From: Enoplosus armatus
Lineage: Eukaryota; Chordata; Actinopteri; Centrarchiformes; Enoplosidae
Direction: 5' to 3'
Assembly: GCF_043641665.1 (NCBI RefSeq)
Contig: NC_092198.1
Location: forward strand, 9,375,001 to 9,439,000
DNA length: 64,000 nt
Shown: in pieces, positions 23,891 through 36,240 of the stretch
Layout: each line of letters opens with the position of its first letter
Position numbering within the stretch: the first letter of the stretch is position 1
Program-made: the position numbers and the translations under genes
The notes under the pieces: generated by a model
Seen by the model: the letters and a program-made list of their open reading frames with translations, nothing else
Databases searched by the model: none
Told to the model about the DNA's origin: nothing

Positions 23891-25682
23891 TCAAACCATT
23901 AAAGTCTGTGTAAATGAGCCTGTGTTCTTGACATCTTCAAAACGTAGCTGTAACTGAGCATCCTCGTCTCCATCTGTGATCCCTGACTTGTAATCCTCAG
24001 GTCTGCTCCAGAGCCCCAGAGGGCAGCATTCCTCCCAGCAGCCCAGGAATGTAAACTTTACTTTGGAGTCCAGCAACGGTCCGGCAGGAGGAATGCAGAG
24101 TTTTTTTGCTGTTAAAATGTCCTCCTTGAGGTGTACTCTCTCTGAAAAGGGATATTTAGAAAGAAAAAAAAGTCATAAATAAAGATGTGGTAAAGCTGGC
24201 ACTGGTGGGATGACAACTGGCAGTAGAACAGAAAAACATGCTAGAGGGTAAAGGGTTTTTTAGATTTAGAGACTTCTGTGTATTCTGGTAAATATTGATG
24301 TTTTTCTGAAGAGGAAGTAGCTCTCAGGTATGTGACAGGATGTTCTGCGCTGAGAGGAAACCGCTGCACTCACCTGCCGTTCCAAAGTTAAAATGCCAGG
24401 CTCGCGCACTGAAGAAACCCTCAGTACACCTGTGCAGAACTGTTTATTTCCTCTGCACTGAAAAACATACTAGTAACTGACATCAAGTACGAGCAAATAC
24501 TTTTTGAGCCTCTAATGCCGAAAAAAACTTCAATAACCAGAAACCATGTGATGTGATGTCGGTAAACAGCATGCAGTGTGCTCATATTTACCAAAGTAGC
24601 CGGTCTTTACATACCAAAGGATACCAAAGGGACTAGAGAGTCAAAACATCTATTAATGTTTGTTTGTCAGCACTGATAAAGTATCTTAAAAGCTGAACTA
24701 ATCGATATCTTTGTATAAACAATGAATCTGTGTAATGTGATATGGGTAGCTCATAGTAGCAGACCTACTTCCCGACTCCAGTCCCACTGAGCCCTACAGA
24801 GCTTTTTAGCTTCTTTCAGCTCATTGTTTAGATAGTTTGTCCTGCTGCTGCCCTGTTTCAGTTGGCTGTTACTCTCACCAATTTTGTTTCCAGCTGCAGC
24901 AGGCGGCGGTATTCAGAAAAAAACCCTCTGATAATCCCACAATACCGTTCTTGCCCAGCACCAAACAGCAGACAGACAAAGTTAGCAACTAACTGTTTAC
25001 AGCTGATAGCCCATGACCTTATTGCAGTTTGAAATATAAGTTTCAGTTGTGGCTGTTATTTAGCTGTTTTATTTTTTGCTCTAGACACTTGATCTTGTCT
25101 CCTAGTCTGCAGTTATTACTGAAAATCTACATCTCTGCATCACAGGGATACCACTATATTTTCACAAGTTTGGGTGGGTTTCACAGTGAAAGACACTCCT
25201 AAAGTCCTATCACTGCTCCAGTGTCAGTCTTCCTATACTCTGTTTACAGTCATGTACTGAAACTTCCTATAACTACTTGGTCCTTATAGTTTAACCTTGT
25301 GGTTTAAATGCTGACCTTAAAACAGAGAATTATTTCTTAGCCGTGAGCTGGCTGATATTGGAGGGCGATTTGTGTTAACAATTTCCTGAACTCCTACTTT
25401 CTCATCCCGCAGGCATCTCTGAATACAGCACAGATTGATTTATTCATTTGTACCAAAGGAGAAAGTAAGGGGGGGCTCTCATAAACCTACACCTCAAATA
25501 TTTTTCGCTACATCTTGTGTGAACAAGTTAAATACCATCCTGGTTTGCTCACCTCAAATCATCTCCTAAATGTGTAGGGGACTGTTTGTAAAGAGGAATG
25601 TAACCAGGAGAAAAAAATGCAGAAAGACAAACTACGGTGACCTTGTCTAACGCAACAGACGTCATAACCTCCAGCCGCTGCG
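23891..25682 (-). CDS. unrecognised gene, last three exons (minus strand)
   Basis: I do not recognise this protein. Three minus-strand exons join in one open frame: 25682-25553 (acceptor CTTTTTTCCCACCAACAG, donor GAG/GTGAGC), 24408-24374 (acceptor TTTCTTCAG, donor CAG/GTGAGT) and 24141-23891 (T-rich acceptor ending CCCTTTTCAG, stop TGA). Joined phases are 2+42 codons+2, 1+11+1 and 2+83. Recognisable stretches are LDKVTVVCLSAFFSPGYIPL, ARAWHFNFGTA, LCIPPAGPLLDSKVKFTFLG, CWEECCPLGLWSRPEDYKSG and a tail ending FTQTLMV. An in-frame ATG in the first exon would give a protein of about 132 residues; otherwise more 5' exons exist. No signal peptide or membrane helix is obvious. It lies opposite in strand to stx7 and ccn2. 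Confidence 0.5.
24770..25000. repeat. dispersed repeat inside the unrecognised gene's intron
   Basis: Shares wording with 41230-41400 (TTTAGCTTCTTTCAGCTCAT, ACTCTCACCA, GCCCAGCACCAA, GACAGACAAAGTTAGC). It is a fish interspersed family of undetermined class, also partly present at about 35620-35700 and 41400-41590. Confidence 0.5.
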
Positions 25683-27359
25683 CTGTTGGTGGGAAAAAAG
25701 AATGAAGGGTGGAGGCAGGGATGGAGGAAGGCAGGGAGGTAATTGAGGAATGGATGTGTGTCTCCTAGGTGGCCATGTTGTTGCTCTGGAAGGATGTGGG
25801 CACTGGTCAGACCACACACACATACACACAAACAGAGACACACATATGCACACTACTAGCAAGGCCTCGCCAAGCTTCAGCTGTAGTTATTGTTATGCAG
25901 TGGTATGGGTTTAACTCTGGGGCTTCACCATGGTGGGACCATAGAAATTAGAATCTGGGTTAGTACACTGGTAGGTATTTGATTCTCGGTTTCTATAATG
26001 GTAGGTAATAAATTGTGGGTGTTTGTCATGGTGGGACTGGAGGAATTTGGCTCTAGGGTTAGAAGTTCCTGTTGAACTACAGTTACACTTTGAGGATCTG
26101 GATGAAGCAGGAAAAACTTGCCAGCAGAGTAAGCTAGACGGCTTCCCATCCAAACAACATATGTTAGGTAATTAGGGAACCAGATCTACATCATTTTCTG
26201 TTTGTTGTTCTTCCATGGTGATGGCTACGTGCAGTCTAATGTGTTTGGCTATTTAAACGAATGAAAGTAGACTATAAAATGTGATTGTAATGGAATAAGC
26301 ACAGAATAAGATACCTTGCTGGACAGAACACGTACCCTGACAGTCGATGTCAATTTAAAAAAACCCAAAAAACTAAACTTGAGATTCAAAGTCACTCGTG
26401 CACTGAGAGATGGGGCAGTCATGTCCAGTCAATGTATTGCTGGGGCATTATTGCAAAGCTTAAGTATTTGTCTGTAACATTAAATATTCATTGCTAAATA
26501 TATAAATAAAAAATAAGCAGTCAAAGTTAAACTTCCTTTATTAAGAATTTAACACTCAGAACTCAGCTAATCTGCTTCATCAGGACAGTGTGGGTGTGGT
26601 TTGACCAGATTTGATTAAAAGTGATGGCTGCGTGAGGAACTGTCAACACATTTGATTCAAAAATTGCCAAATCCTGGTTGGTGCACATAAATACATGACA
26701 TCCTCTTTTTTTCAACTTTGAACCAGTGAGAAAAGCAAGGACAAAAACAAAAATACACAACATGTCTTGGGAAATAATCAATGTCAATCTTGTGTTCATG
26801 TAGGATCCTATCATTAATTGTAAGAGGCGGACTGAAAAAATAGGTTGTCAGGGCCTTTACATTTTCCATGGTGGTATTTATGGTATTTATGGTATATTAA
26901 ACCTGTTAATCAGCTGCATTGAAAGGTGTTTGACGTCAGAGGTGCACAGAGCTAACAGAACAGGAGGTGTGAAGAGTGTGCGTGAGTGCATTTGGGTAGG
27001 CAGGTGGGGCTGTCGGGGTCAAAGGTTAAGAGGGGTTGATGGGTGGGGCAGTGGTGGTCCGGTGAAAGCTGTTCAGCAAACACAGCTTGCTGTCACAAAC
27101 ACAGCAGATATATGAATAACCACAAGTCTGTGAGAGAGACAGAAGAGGATAAGTGTGTGAGAGGAAGGCAGAGAGGTAGACGAGAGAGAGAGAGCTCACG
27201 AGAGGGGAAGGAGTGAAGGAGGGAGGCCCTCGGTTTACTCACAGTGTTGTGATATGTTCGTCATGTTTTCACACCGGGGGGATTCTCAGACTGCTTGTTT
27301 CCATTTCACTGTCTGGCATTTACCTCCAACTGTCAACTGTAGCAGAGTTTAGTACAGCT
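25683..27359. other. intergenic, no gene recognised
   Basis: A short tandem of about 30-bp units ('catggtgggac...' / 'aatggtaggta...') spans 25915-26070. A minus-strand AT-rich frame at 26563-26869 lacks splice signals and family resemblance. Purine-rich GA tracts occur at about 27125-27230. Confidence 0.5.
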
Positions 27360-28110
27360 GATATATGAGACCAGACAAGATGAGACACAGATTGGATGGG
27401 AATGAGATAAAACGAGATAATGATATATGGGATGAGTTGAAATTAACTTAACAAGATGAGACAATATGATATAAGATAAAACAAGATGAGAAGAAGTGAG
27501 GTTAGATGAGATGAAATTAAATTAGCCATGCTGATGAAATTAAATGAGACCTTCACTGATGACATGAGGAAATTGATAATAGCTAAAAAAAAATGCAATA
27601 CAAGAAGAGATATGAAATGACAAGATAAGACGCTTTGAGGTTAGATGAGTTAAATGAAATTAAACCCACTGATGAGATTAGATTAACTTTATGAGATGTA
27701 ATGAGATGAGACGATCTATACTTATGAGGTGAAATGAACGAAATGAGACATGGTGACGTTTACTAATATGATGAAAAAAGTGAGTTGACGTGAACTGACG
27801 AGGCAAGATGAGGTGATATGAAAGGAGATGAAATAAGATGAAAAGACGTGAGGATAGATGAGATTGAATTAGAATTTTAATTACTCGTGAGATGAGACTA
27901 GATGAATTATATTGATGAGATTAGATGTGAGATAAGATAAAATGAGATGACAAACTTTATTAATGAGATGTAATGTGATGAGATGAAGAGGGGATAAGAT
28001 TAAATTAACTTCACTGATGAGATGAGACAAACTTTATTGATAAGATGAAAATACACGACACAAAATGAGAGAAACAATACCATGATTACATGAGATGACA
28101 TTATCATCAT
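27360..28110. repeat. degenerate GATGAGAT minisatellite
   Basis: About 750 bp built of irregular variants of GATGAGAT/GAGATAAGATGAAAT with very little cytosine on the plus strand. No fixed unit length is visible, which suggests an old, mutated tandem array. There are many AGATAA words. Confidence 0.85.
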
Positions 28111-31100
28111 TATTAGGGCTTTGGCAGGCTTTGACGAGGACTAATTGATGCAGTTTTGTAGAAACTTGGATTTTTTTTTTTTGTGGGCTCAGGCAGCATC
28201 TTCTCAACCAAAGATACACAACAAGCTAAACAGGCTAGGGTAAGACTCCAGCTCACTCCATCCCCATGTTTCTGCTCTGTGACCGGTTCAATCCGACCTT
28301 CAAAGCACATAGCTACCACATCACACGTTTTCTTTTTAGATCTCAGTATAGACTCCTGCTTTTTGACTTAATTTATCCTATTTGCCAAGCACACATACTC
28401 TCTTTCATCAACACTCTGCTTCACACGTACAAAGTTACACACATTAATGCCTGGCAGCTGCCCAGTTCCACCACAGTCTTCTAGTGTTGGTCCACTGGGC
28501 AGCTCCACCAGAGTAATTTGGACGTTAAGAAATTTGCTCAAGGACATTTCTATGGTATTAGCTGAAAGAGAGGAGAGCCGGTCACATTCACTTCCCTACA
28601 TTTTTCTTGGCAAAGCACAGATCCAAAATCTCAATCTTCTCATCAGCCCACTTGTCTAAACATAAGGCTTGCACATATTGGAACTAGACCCTTTGTGCAA
28701 TGACAGACATTTAGAAGTACACAGAAATACTGCTTGTCTGCCACTGCCATTTTATTTATTCTATGATCCAGGTTATGGTCCCTATCCAGTTTTTCAAAGC
28801 AGCTGAATTACAGTAAAACATAACAACTTTTAAGTGACATTCTTTATTATTGTATCATCAGTTTCCTTATTATACATTTCCTCTTCCAGGTCTTGTTTCT
28901 CGTTAATTGGAGTTTGTGACTAAACCTCTATGAGACACAGAACTGAGCTAAATGCTAACATCAGCATGCTAACATGCTCACAATGACAGTGCTAACATGC
29001 TGATGTTTAGAAGATTCACCTTCTTGGTTTAGCGTGTTGGCATGCTAACATATGCTAATTAGCATTAAACGCAAAATATAGCTTAGGCTGATGGGAAAGT
29101 CATTCGTTTTACAGGGATTTGGTCATAAACCAAAGTATTGGACACATTTTGATTTTTAACCTGATGATGGTGTTGGGTGAAAAGTTAGAGGATTGTCAAA
29201 GTTATTACAATTCATCCTGAGGGGGGCATGAATGTCTGTACCAGATATCATGGCAATCCACTGTTGAGACATTTCACTCTAAACCACAAATGTGTACCTC
29301 ATGGTGGCGCTAAAGGAAAGTCAAGGGATCTCCAAAATAATTGGGATGCATTGTCTGGGAATCATGCATGTCTGTACAACATAAATGGTCAATCAACCCA
29401 ATTTCAGTTTGGACCAAATTGGCCGAACTGCCATCCTTAGAGCCATGTAACAGATCGTCTACTGTATGTGATTTCAGTCAATTATGCTCAAAACGATGGC
29501 ACATTGTCTCTCTTGTCTTTCAGCAGAATTGAGATTATATAATTACAAGTGCCAGACAGCATGGATGGTCATCCTCAATGGTTCAACTGTGGCTCACTGT
29601 TCCAAGCAAACGGCTCAGTGCTCACCTCTTCATAAGAGCCCTCCCTTCATGCGGCAACATGTTGCTCTGCTCAGACCAGTCTGAACTGCCCCTTGCTAGG
29701 ACACGGCCGCTCCAGCATCAAACGATATTTTTAATCAAGTGGTCAAAAGGTATTGCACAAACATTCTAAAGTAGCTTAGGTCAACAGTGTCCCAGAGCCT
29801 GTTCTGTTAGCTGGAATGCTCCTGTACGCCGCGAACAGGCCTCTCTTTGTGCTTCAGTCCAGCAGCCTCACGCCACACCGCACCGCTCTGGAATCCTGTT
29901 TGTTTTCTTTCAAATTTCTCAACCTAGTTCACTCCGATGTGGAAGCGCAGTGTACCATTTGTGTGCGCGTGTGTGTGCATACTGTGTTTTAAGGCGTGCG
30001 CTAAGTGTGCATCTGTGTTTGTACCCATGCAGCAACAGTATGGCTCATTGAGCATGTGCTCATTTTAAGGCGGTGCCAAAGTTCACAAGCTTTAAAGTGG
30101 AACATACTGGAGGGTTAAAAAATTTAAAACTTTGAGCCTGTGTAAATCCAGCCAGGCCCAGTGTAGGTTGTTAATGTGAAGAGTTACAGATAGATGCCTA
30201 TTGGACCAAACTCTGCTTTCTGTAGCCAACAGGCCTGGTTTTTAATTCACATTCAATTCAATAAGTGCAGGATTTTCTTTAACAGAGTTTGCTCTGGTAT
30301 TTTAATGTGTTTGTCTGATTGAAATACCAGTATTGCTGAAAACTTGAACATGTTGAATTCCCTCCACAATCAGGGACAAGACAAAACCTTGAACTTGAAT
30401 CTGTTATTTTGCATTTCTGGACTCCCCCACATTCATTTCTAGTCAATCCACTTATCTAACCAGTAATCTGCAATTATCCACAATACAGAGGGCTTGTTAA
30501 CGCCCTAAGTGCTTACTGGATAAACACCCCAGGCCTTTCCTCTCATACTTTTAGTCCTCCCCCCTTTCTCCTCATTTCTACTGTTGGCTGACCAAACCAG
30601 AGGAATTCATTATCCTGGAAACTTTTTGCAGAACATAGTGAACTAATGCTGGGCAAAGCTATTCTTCTTTCCTGTCCTTCATGACAATGAAACCATGGCA
30701 CACAATCGACCTATTATTACTGCTACTGATGACCACTTGTCTTTTGTAACCCTGGTTCCCTGGCAGCCCTGTTTTTACCCTGAACAGTCTGGTTCAATCT
30801 GCATAGAAGCAACTGGGATCTGATTCTTGGTGTAAAGAAAATATCAAATACATCACAATTTTGTTCCAATAATGAAGACACCATCTGAACCAATCATCGC
30901 TACAAAAGTTGAGAGTAGCCAAAATGTCTTTGTATAAACTATGATATTTCTTTACATGGATTTAATTTGTGTTGGAAAGATAACACACAGACATTGTGAT
31001 AACTCCACACAGAAAAGCCCCCAGAGAAGGCTGGTCACCAAGAGATTCAAGGAGGTTTACATATGACAAACTTATTACGTGATAACATACAAGCCTTATA

Positions 31101-31165
31101 AGAATGGATATTACACAACAATTTGTCCTGGAGGTGTAAAAAGACAGAGATTGTATTTTTCTGCC
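28111..31165. other. intergenic, no gene recognised
   Basis: Contains one dispersed repeat (28940-29335). The rest shows only short frames with no splice context or recognisable protein. Confidence 0.5.
28940..29335. repeat. dispersed teleost repeat, inverted copy
   Basis: Reverse-orientation relative of the block at 10545-11085: ATGCTAACATCAGCATGCTA words, then TTTGGTCATAAACCAAAGTA, CTGATGATGGTG and ATGGCAATCCACTGTTGAGA. Confidence 0.6.
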
Positions 31166-31168
31166 ATC

Positions 31169-31640
31169 TTTTTATGCCTCCGCACCAGCAAAAGCCATGG
31201 CTGGAGGCATTCGGGTTGTCCGTCCCCTTATCGTGAATGAGATATGTCAGGGAATTTCTTCAAATTTGGCACAAACCTCCACTTGTACTCAAGGATGAAC
31301 AGATTAGAATTTGGTGGTCAAAGGTCAAAAGTCAAAGGTCACTGTGACCTCACAAAGCATATTTCACAGTTTGTCGGACAATGAATTAGTGACACTTTTG
31401 ACTCAAAGGTCACTGTGACCTCAAAATGACCTTGATAAATCAAGAATTGATGAAGATGCCTGCAATCCAACATTTTGAATCCAAGCTGCCTTTGACTGGA
31501 AACTCAAGTGACGAGGCCCTGTTTCATTTAACTGAGATATTTAACCAAGATTATTATATCATTCCTGTCATGGCTTATCTCCTCTGGATTAGTATTATCA
31601 ATTCCAGGAGCATGAAATGTTTCTGCATTATGAGAGAACG
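31169..31640. repeat. dispersed repeat carrying two perfect estrogen-response palindromes
   Basis: A common fish repeat with wording such as TTTATGCCTCCGCACCAGCA, TTCTTCAAATTTGGCACAAA and GGATGAACAGATTAGAATTT. AGGTCACTGTGACCT occurs at 31336-31350 and again at 31407-31421. Each is an exact AGGTCAnnnTGACCT element. Half sites AGGTCA and TGACCT also surround them. The right boundary is uncertain. Confidence 0.7.
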
Positions 31641-34600
31641 AGTAAGAAGAAGGTGAAAAGCGCTGTATTTTCCTAGTCCATAGTATGTTTATGAAACTTA
31701 TTTGAGCCACACATTTTTGGTAAATACAGTATATCGTAGCCTCTAATAAAAGTTTAGAAAATGTGGTGAATGATCTAATGCATACTGAGCACTCTTGTTG
31801 TTCATGATGTTGTTATCTCACAATGTGTTTCTGAGCATCCATCTACACCTGTCATTAAAACATTTCTCACTCTGGTGTGTTTGACTGTGTTTTAAACCCT
31901 TTACTGCTCCATTTCCAGTAACCTGAGGAAATGCCTTTTCTGGGCTGTCCCACTAAATGCCACATATAGGCGGCCCCTTCTAATACTGCAGGGTAGGCTG
32001 CTCTGAAAAGCCCCTCCAAAATACTCAGGAGGGCGGTGTGTCCTGAATGTCCTGCACCTGCATAAACACACCGAGCCAGAAGAGCTGCCTGCCACCCTGC
32101 CAGGCATGCTAAACCACATGTCCAAAAGGCAGGAGAATAACATACCTGGGAACAGTTACCGTGAGAAGCAAAGGTAAAGTAGAATACAGTTAACCACAAA
32201 AGCTTGCAGTCAAAATGCATGGTAAGAAAGGTGCAACCTTCAGTTTATGCGTGCTTAGTGAAAGAGAGTAAGGTTTAAGTTTCGCAAAACACACCTGGTA
32301 ACAAAATAAAGAACACTACGTACTGTACGTGTGATATAAAACAAAAAGCTAGTAAAAGATCTTCAGACGCAGGGAGAGAAAAAAGAGAAACCAGATGGGT
32401 GGAGGAGACACAGAAAAAGAAAAAAATGTCAAAACTGAAATCAGATTGGGTGAGAAAATCAATTTGGAAACTTCAGGGATAATTAAGTAAAATGAGCGTA
32501 TAAAGGGTAAAAGGAAAAATGTGTTAGGACCTGAGAGAGTGAGAAACGGGCCTCCGAGACAGGCTGAGCATTGACATGCTGTGACAGAACACCTACCTGT
32601 CAGACGTGCCCTGTAAAGGCTGTCCTCAGTGGGACAAGGCTTCATATTCACACGGCATCACACGACACCTCGTAGTTATGTAACTGTCGCACCCTTCAAT
32701 CATTGTGCTGCAAGTGAGACCTCACAAGGGGCCCTGGTCATACATGCTGTGCTGCTTTAAAGCATAGGAGGCTCAGTTTTAGCGAGGGAGGCCTCCATAT
32801 TTGATCCTGGAGGAGTCTAAACTGTAAAAAATGGCCTTAAAAAGTGATTTAGTCCAGCTTTTAAATCTTGTTTGCTCAATTTAGAAATATGAAGAGTGAG
32901 TAATAAATGTCTGGTGACCCCATCTGAGTTTGGTACCTGAGGTTTAACTGAAAAGAGTAATCTCAGAAACAGGAACGGAAGTTGAAGCAAGAATTTAATA
33001 CTATAATTCAGTCTAACGATGAAAATACTCTACATACTGGCAATAACTGGTCATTACGTAGTCACATCTATAACATGCATTACAACAATTGTAAAAAATT
33101 CTGGTTTGCTGCCTCTGATTTGACAGATACCTGATTGATAGTTCCTTCCTGCGTCATTGCCTCCTCCTCCACTGCTGCTGATGGATTTATACACTGAGCT
33201 GGACTGGATACAGCTGGGAAAATAGCAGTGAACTCACAGTTTATGATGCATGAGACATACTGGGGGTATGATGATACTTTTAACTGGATTAAGATTTGTC
33301 AATCTGACAAACTAATACTCCTTAAAGCAGACATTCAGGCATGTTGCTGTGTTGCATTTTGGCTCTTGATTAAGACTGCTGTCATTGTGTAAACCAGAGA
33401 TGTACTGAAGCGTAAACCGAGTTTGAGAACCTATATGAAATACATTTGTGGAGACATTTTGGGAAATACTCGCTTTCTTGCTGAGAGTTAGATGAGAAGA
33501 TTGATACCACTCTCAACAAAACGTTTGTTGATTCCACAAAGAAATTGTAAACCAACCTGATATGGTTTTATAGGAGGTTATGTGTTGGACTATTTCTTGG
33601 CTGGGCGCGATGACTTCCTGGCGTCTTATCTTGCTAAGCTAAGCTAACGTATCCAGGTTGTAGCTTCATATTTAGCTTACAGATGTGACAATGGTATTTC
33701 ATCTAACTCTCAGCAAGAAAGCAAATAAACGTATTTTCCAAAATGTCAAACTATTCCTTTAAACTGACGTAAGTTATGTAATATTTCAGTTTTGAAGGAA
33801 AGAAATGAAATGTTTTTGTTGAGGAAATAATTGACCTTGCTTAGATTGACTGTTGTCCACATTGTAATAATTCCCAAATGGACAGCATGGTTTACTCACC
33901 ACCAATTCACCACTGCACTATTTTTAAAACGTTTGCGTTTATGCCCTGATTCACTCCAGCGTAGAGTGGAAAACATATTTCTTTCTGTCTGTGCTGAGGT
34001 GTGAAACTTTGGGTTGTCTGCTGTCGGTTTGACAGCTAGCTGAGCGATGACTCCTTCCTGCGTCATCACTTCCTCCTCACTTTGCTGAGGAATCCACCTT
34101 CTTCTGTCTCAGCTGGGGAATATTCCATGTTGTTGTGAAGAGGATGACGGGAGCATAATGTTTTCCACTGTTTTGTCAGTTTGGAGTGGGCAAGTACGCT
34201 GCAAGGTAAAGAACACTCTGTCAGCACAGGACAGGATTTTTTACTTATTTATCTGGGGATGCTGAGGTATCACTCTGTCCTCTACTAGTTTGTGCATGAA
34301 CACAGAACTTGAACTTATTCTTACCCAGTTTTGAATCTGCATCTTGTCCTGACCCTCCTTTATAGAATTACTGAATTTAAATGTCTTACTCCATCCCTAT
34401 TGGTTATCATCAGCTTCAGAAAAAGCAGCAGAGGGATCCTCAGAAAACATACTGTGAGAGCTACTTTTAGCAAAGGAGAGAGAAAACAGTGAGTAACAAG
34501 AGGCCAGCTGTGACCTTCCAGCTAACAGACACATAGACGAGCACAGACGGGTCAGATTGCCACCAGACAGACAGATAGACAGACAGACAGACAGACATAG

Positions 34601-36240
34601 GGCGAGGGTGTAGGCTGCAGTCTGACCTTGCAGCTCACAGACAGATGGGGAGAGGCCTTTCGTTCCAGACACACAGACAGACTGGGAGGGGTCCTGTTAG
34701 CCACTGTGCAGAAACTGCATATCTGGAAACAATTAGGGCCGATGGGAACCCTGGCCAGGCTGTTTCTATAAGGCACAGCACAATTCTATCAAGTTTATCA
34801 AGTATCAAGTTTATTGGGAACAGTTTGCTCACCAAAACCACCAGTCACAAAAGCACAGTTCATTATTCCGTCAACATCTTACAAAGCAGCTAACACTGTT
34901 GTTTTTCAATCCTTTATTGAGTTAAGAACACATTTGTGTTTACATTGACAGCCTTGCAAAAGGGAAAGCCCTCGAAGAGTAATATTTTCACAGCCGTTCA
35001 TAAAGGAACAGTCCTCCTTGCACTAATCGTTCACCTTTTGTTCATTCCGATTAGTCATCTGAAAACGGCGTTCCCTTTTGCAGCGCTCAGCACTAACTAC
35101 TCCATCAGAGGACAGATCTATTGTTGACTTTGAATGTTCCTTTGGTCCAGACACCACACAGATGCTGTTTTTTTTGGGTCGTCTGTGCCAAAGGGTCCGA
35201 CAGGGTATTCATCCATGAAGCCAAAGCTCCAGCAGTGATGAAAAGGACTCATTACACACTTCCCTAATAAGAGTGTTTGTGGCTTGAACGTTGTTCTGTC
35301 AGATCGAAGTGTTTGTTTTCTTTCTGTTGATTTTAGTGGCAGTATGGGAAGCTGAATCTGTGGGCTGGTTTATGTTTAAACCACAGTGAAGTTTACGCAT
35401 GTATGCCATTCGTCATGCAATTGCTAGAGTCATACACGGCTACTATTTTTGATTACATAAGGACAGTAGACAGTGTACAGACACATTTATTAACCCTTCA
35501 TTTTATTTATCATCCATTAATATTGTGACAGTGACAATTTTATTTATTAAAAACAAAGAACAAAGTATCTATAGACAGGTGTTCTGTAGCCCTTTGTCCA
35601 TCAAAGAATATTGGACTTACAGTCATCAGGTGGCCAGAAACACGACTCCGAATGAATGCTAATGTTGTAACTGTTTGCAGACAAGTTTCAAAGATATAAA
35701 TCACATATGATCAAAAGCTCCACATCAGCTGCTAACTGGACCATGAAGTGAGATTATTTCCAAGGTGAAGATTGAACTTGGACCTTAAATGTATCCATTT
35801 TGGCTATAGGGGCTCACATGAAAATCTCCACATGACTTAGCCCTCAGCCCTTGCTGAAATTACTGAGGCCTTTTCCCCTCTAAATCAATAAAGGTCTGTG
35901 AGAGAGTGTGGGTATGTTCATATATGAGGTAAACAAGCAGCTTGTAAATAATTGGTATGTTTGATTGAGGTTCAGTAAATCTGATGTGTGCTACTTGTAA
36001 GCAGCTGCTAAATAATCAGAAACAAGTCAACAAGCTCTTCCACAGGAACACTCTCTTTCTGACAGTAAACAAACAAACTGTAAAAGCAGCCACTAACCTT
36101 TATATGAAGCTGTATGAGGGAACAGTTCTCCTGCTGACAGCCAGTAAATAACCATCCAGTAAAACAGACAGTTAACACACACTTTCAAGACCAGTTTGAC
36201 ATCTCGGGCAACCTCGAGATAGCAATTTGAATGCAAGCCT
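31641..36240. other. intergenic, no gene recognised
   Basis: Holds a fold-back MITE (33449-33761), an (AGAC)n run (34565-34598) and two diverged copies of a block of about 110 bp (33115-33225 and 34015-34130). A minus-strand frame at 31867-32220 starts like a signal peptide but has no splice or family support. Confidence 0.5.
33449..33761. mobile_element. fold-back MITE, copy 3
   Basis: Left end CATTTTGGGAAATACTCGC with GAGAGTTAGATGAGAAGATT. Right end CATCTAACTCTCAGCAAGAA with TTTTCCAAAATGTCAAACTA then TTCC. Terminal arms are clear inverted repeats; the centre is shortened. Confidence 0.75.

Noticed and set aside
25911..26153. Minus-strand frames considered as a further exon of the unrecognised gene
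   Set aside because: The only nearby donor (GTGAAG) gives phases that do not fit the next exon, and the DNA is a short tandem array.
26563..26869. Two overlapping minus-strand AT-rich frames
   Set aside because: No splice signals and no recognised protein. Possibly a repeat relic.
31867..32220. 117-codon minus-strand frame beginning like a signal peptide
   Set aside because: A second frame on the same strand is also open and there is no splice or family support.
34397..34841. Overlapping minus-strand frames around an (AGAC)n run
   Set aside because: Open only because the tetranucleotide repeat lacks stops.
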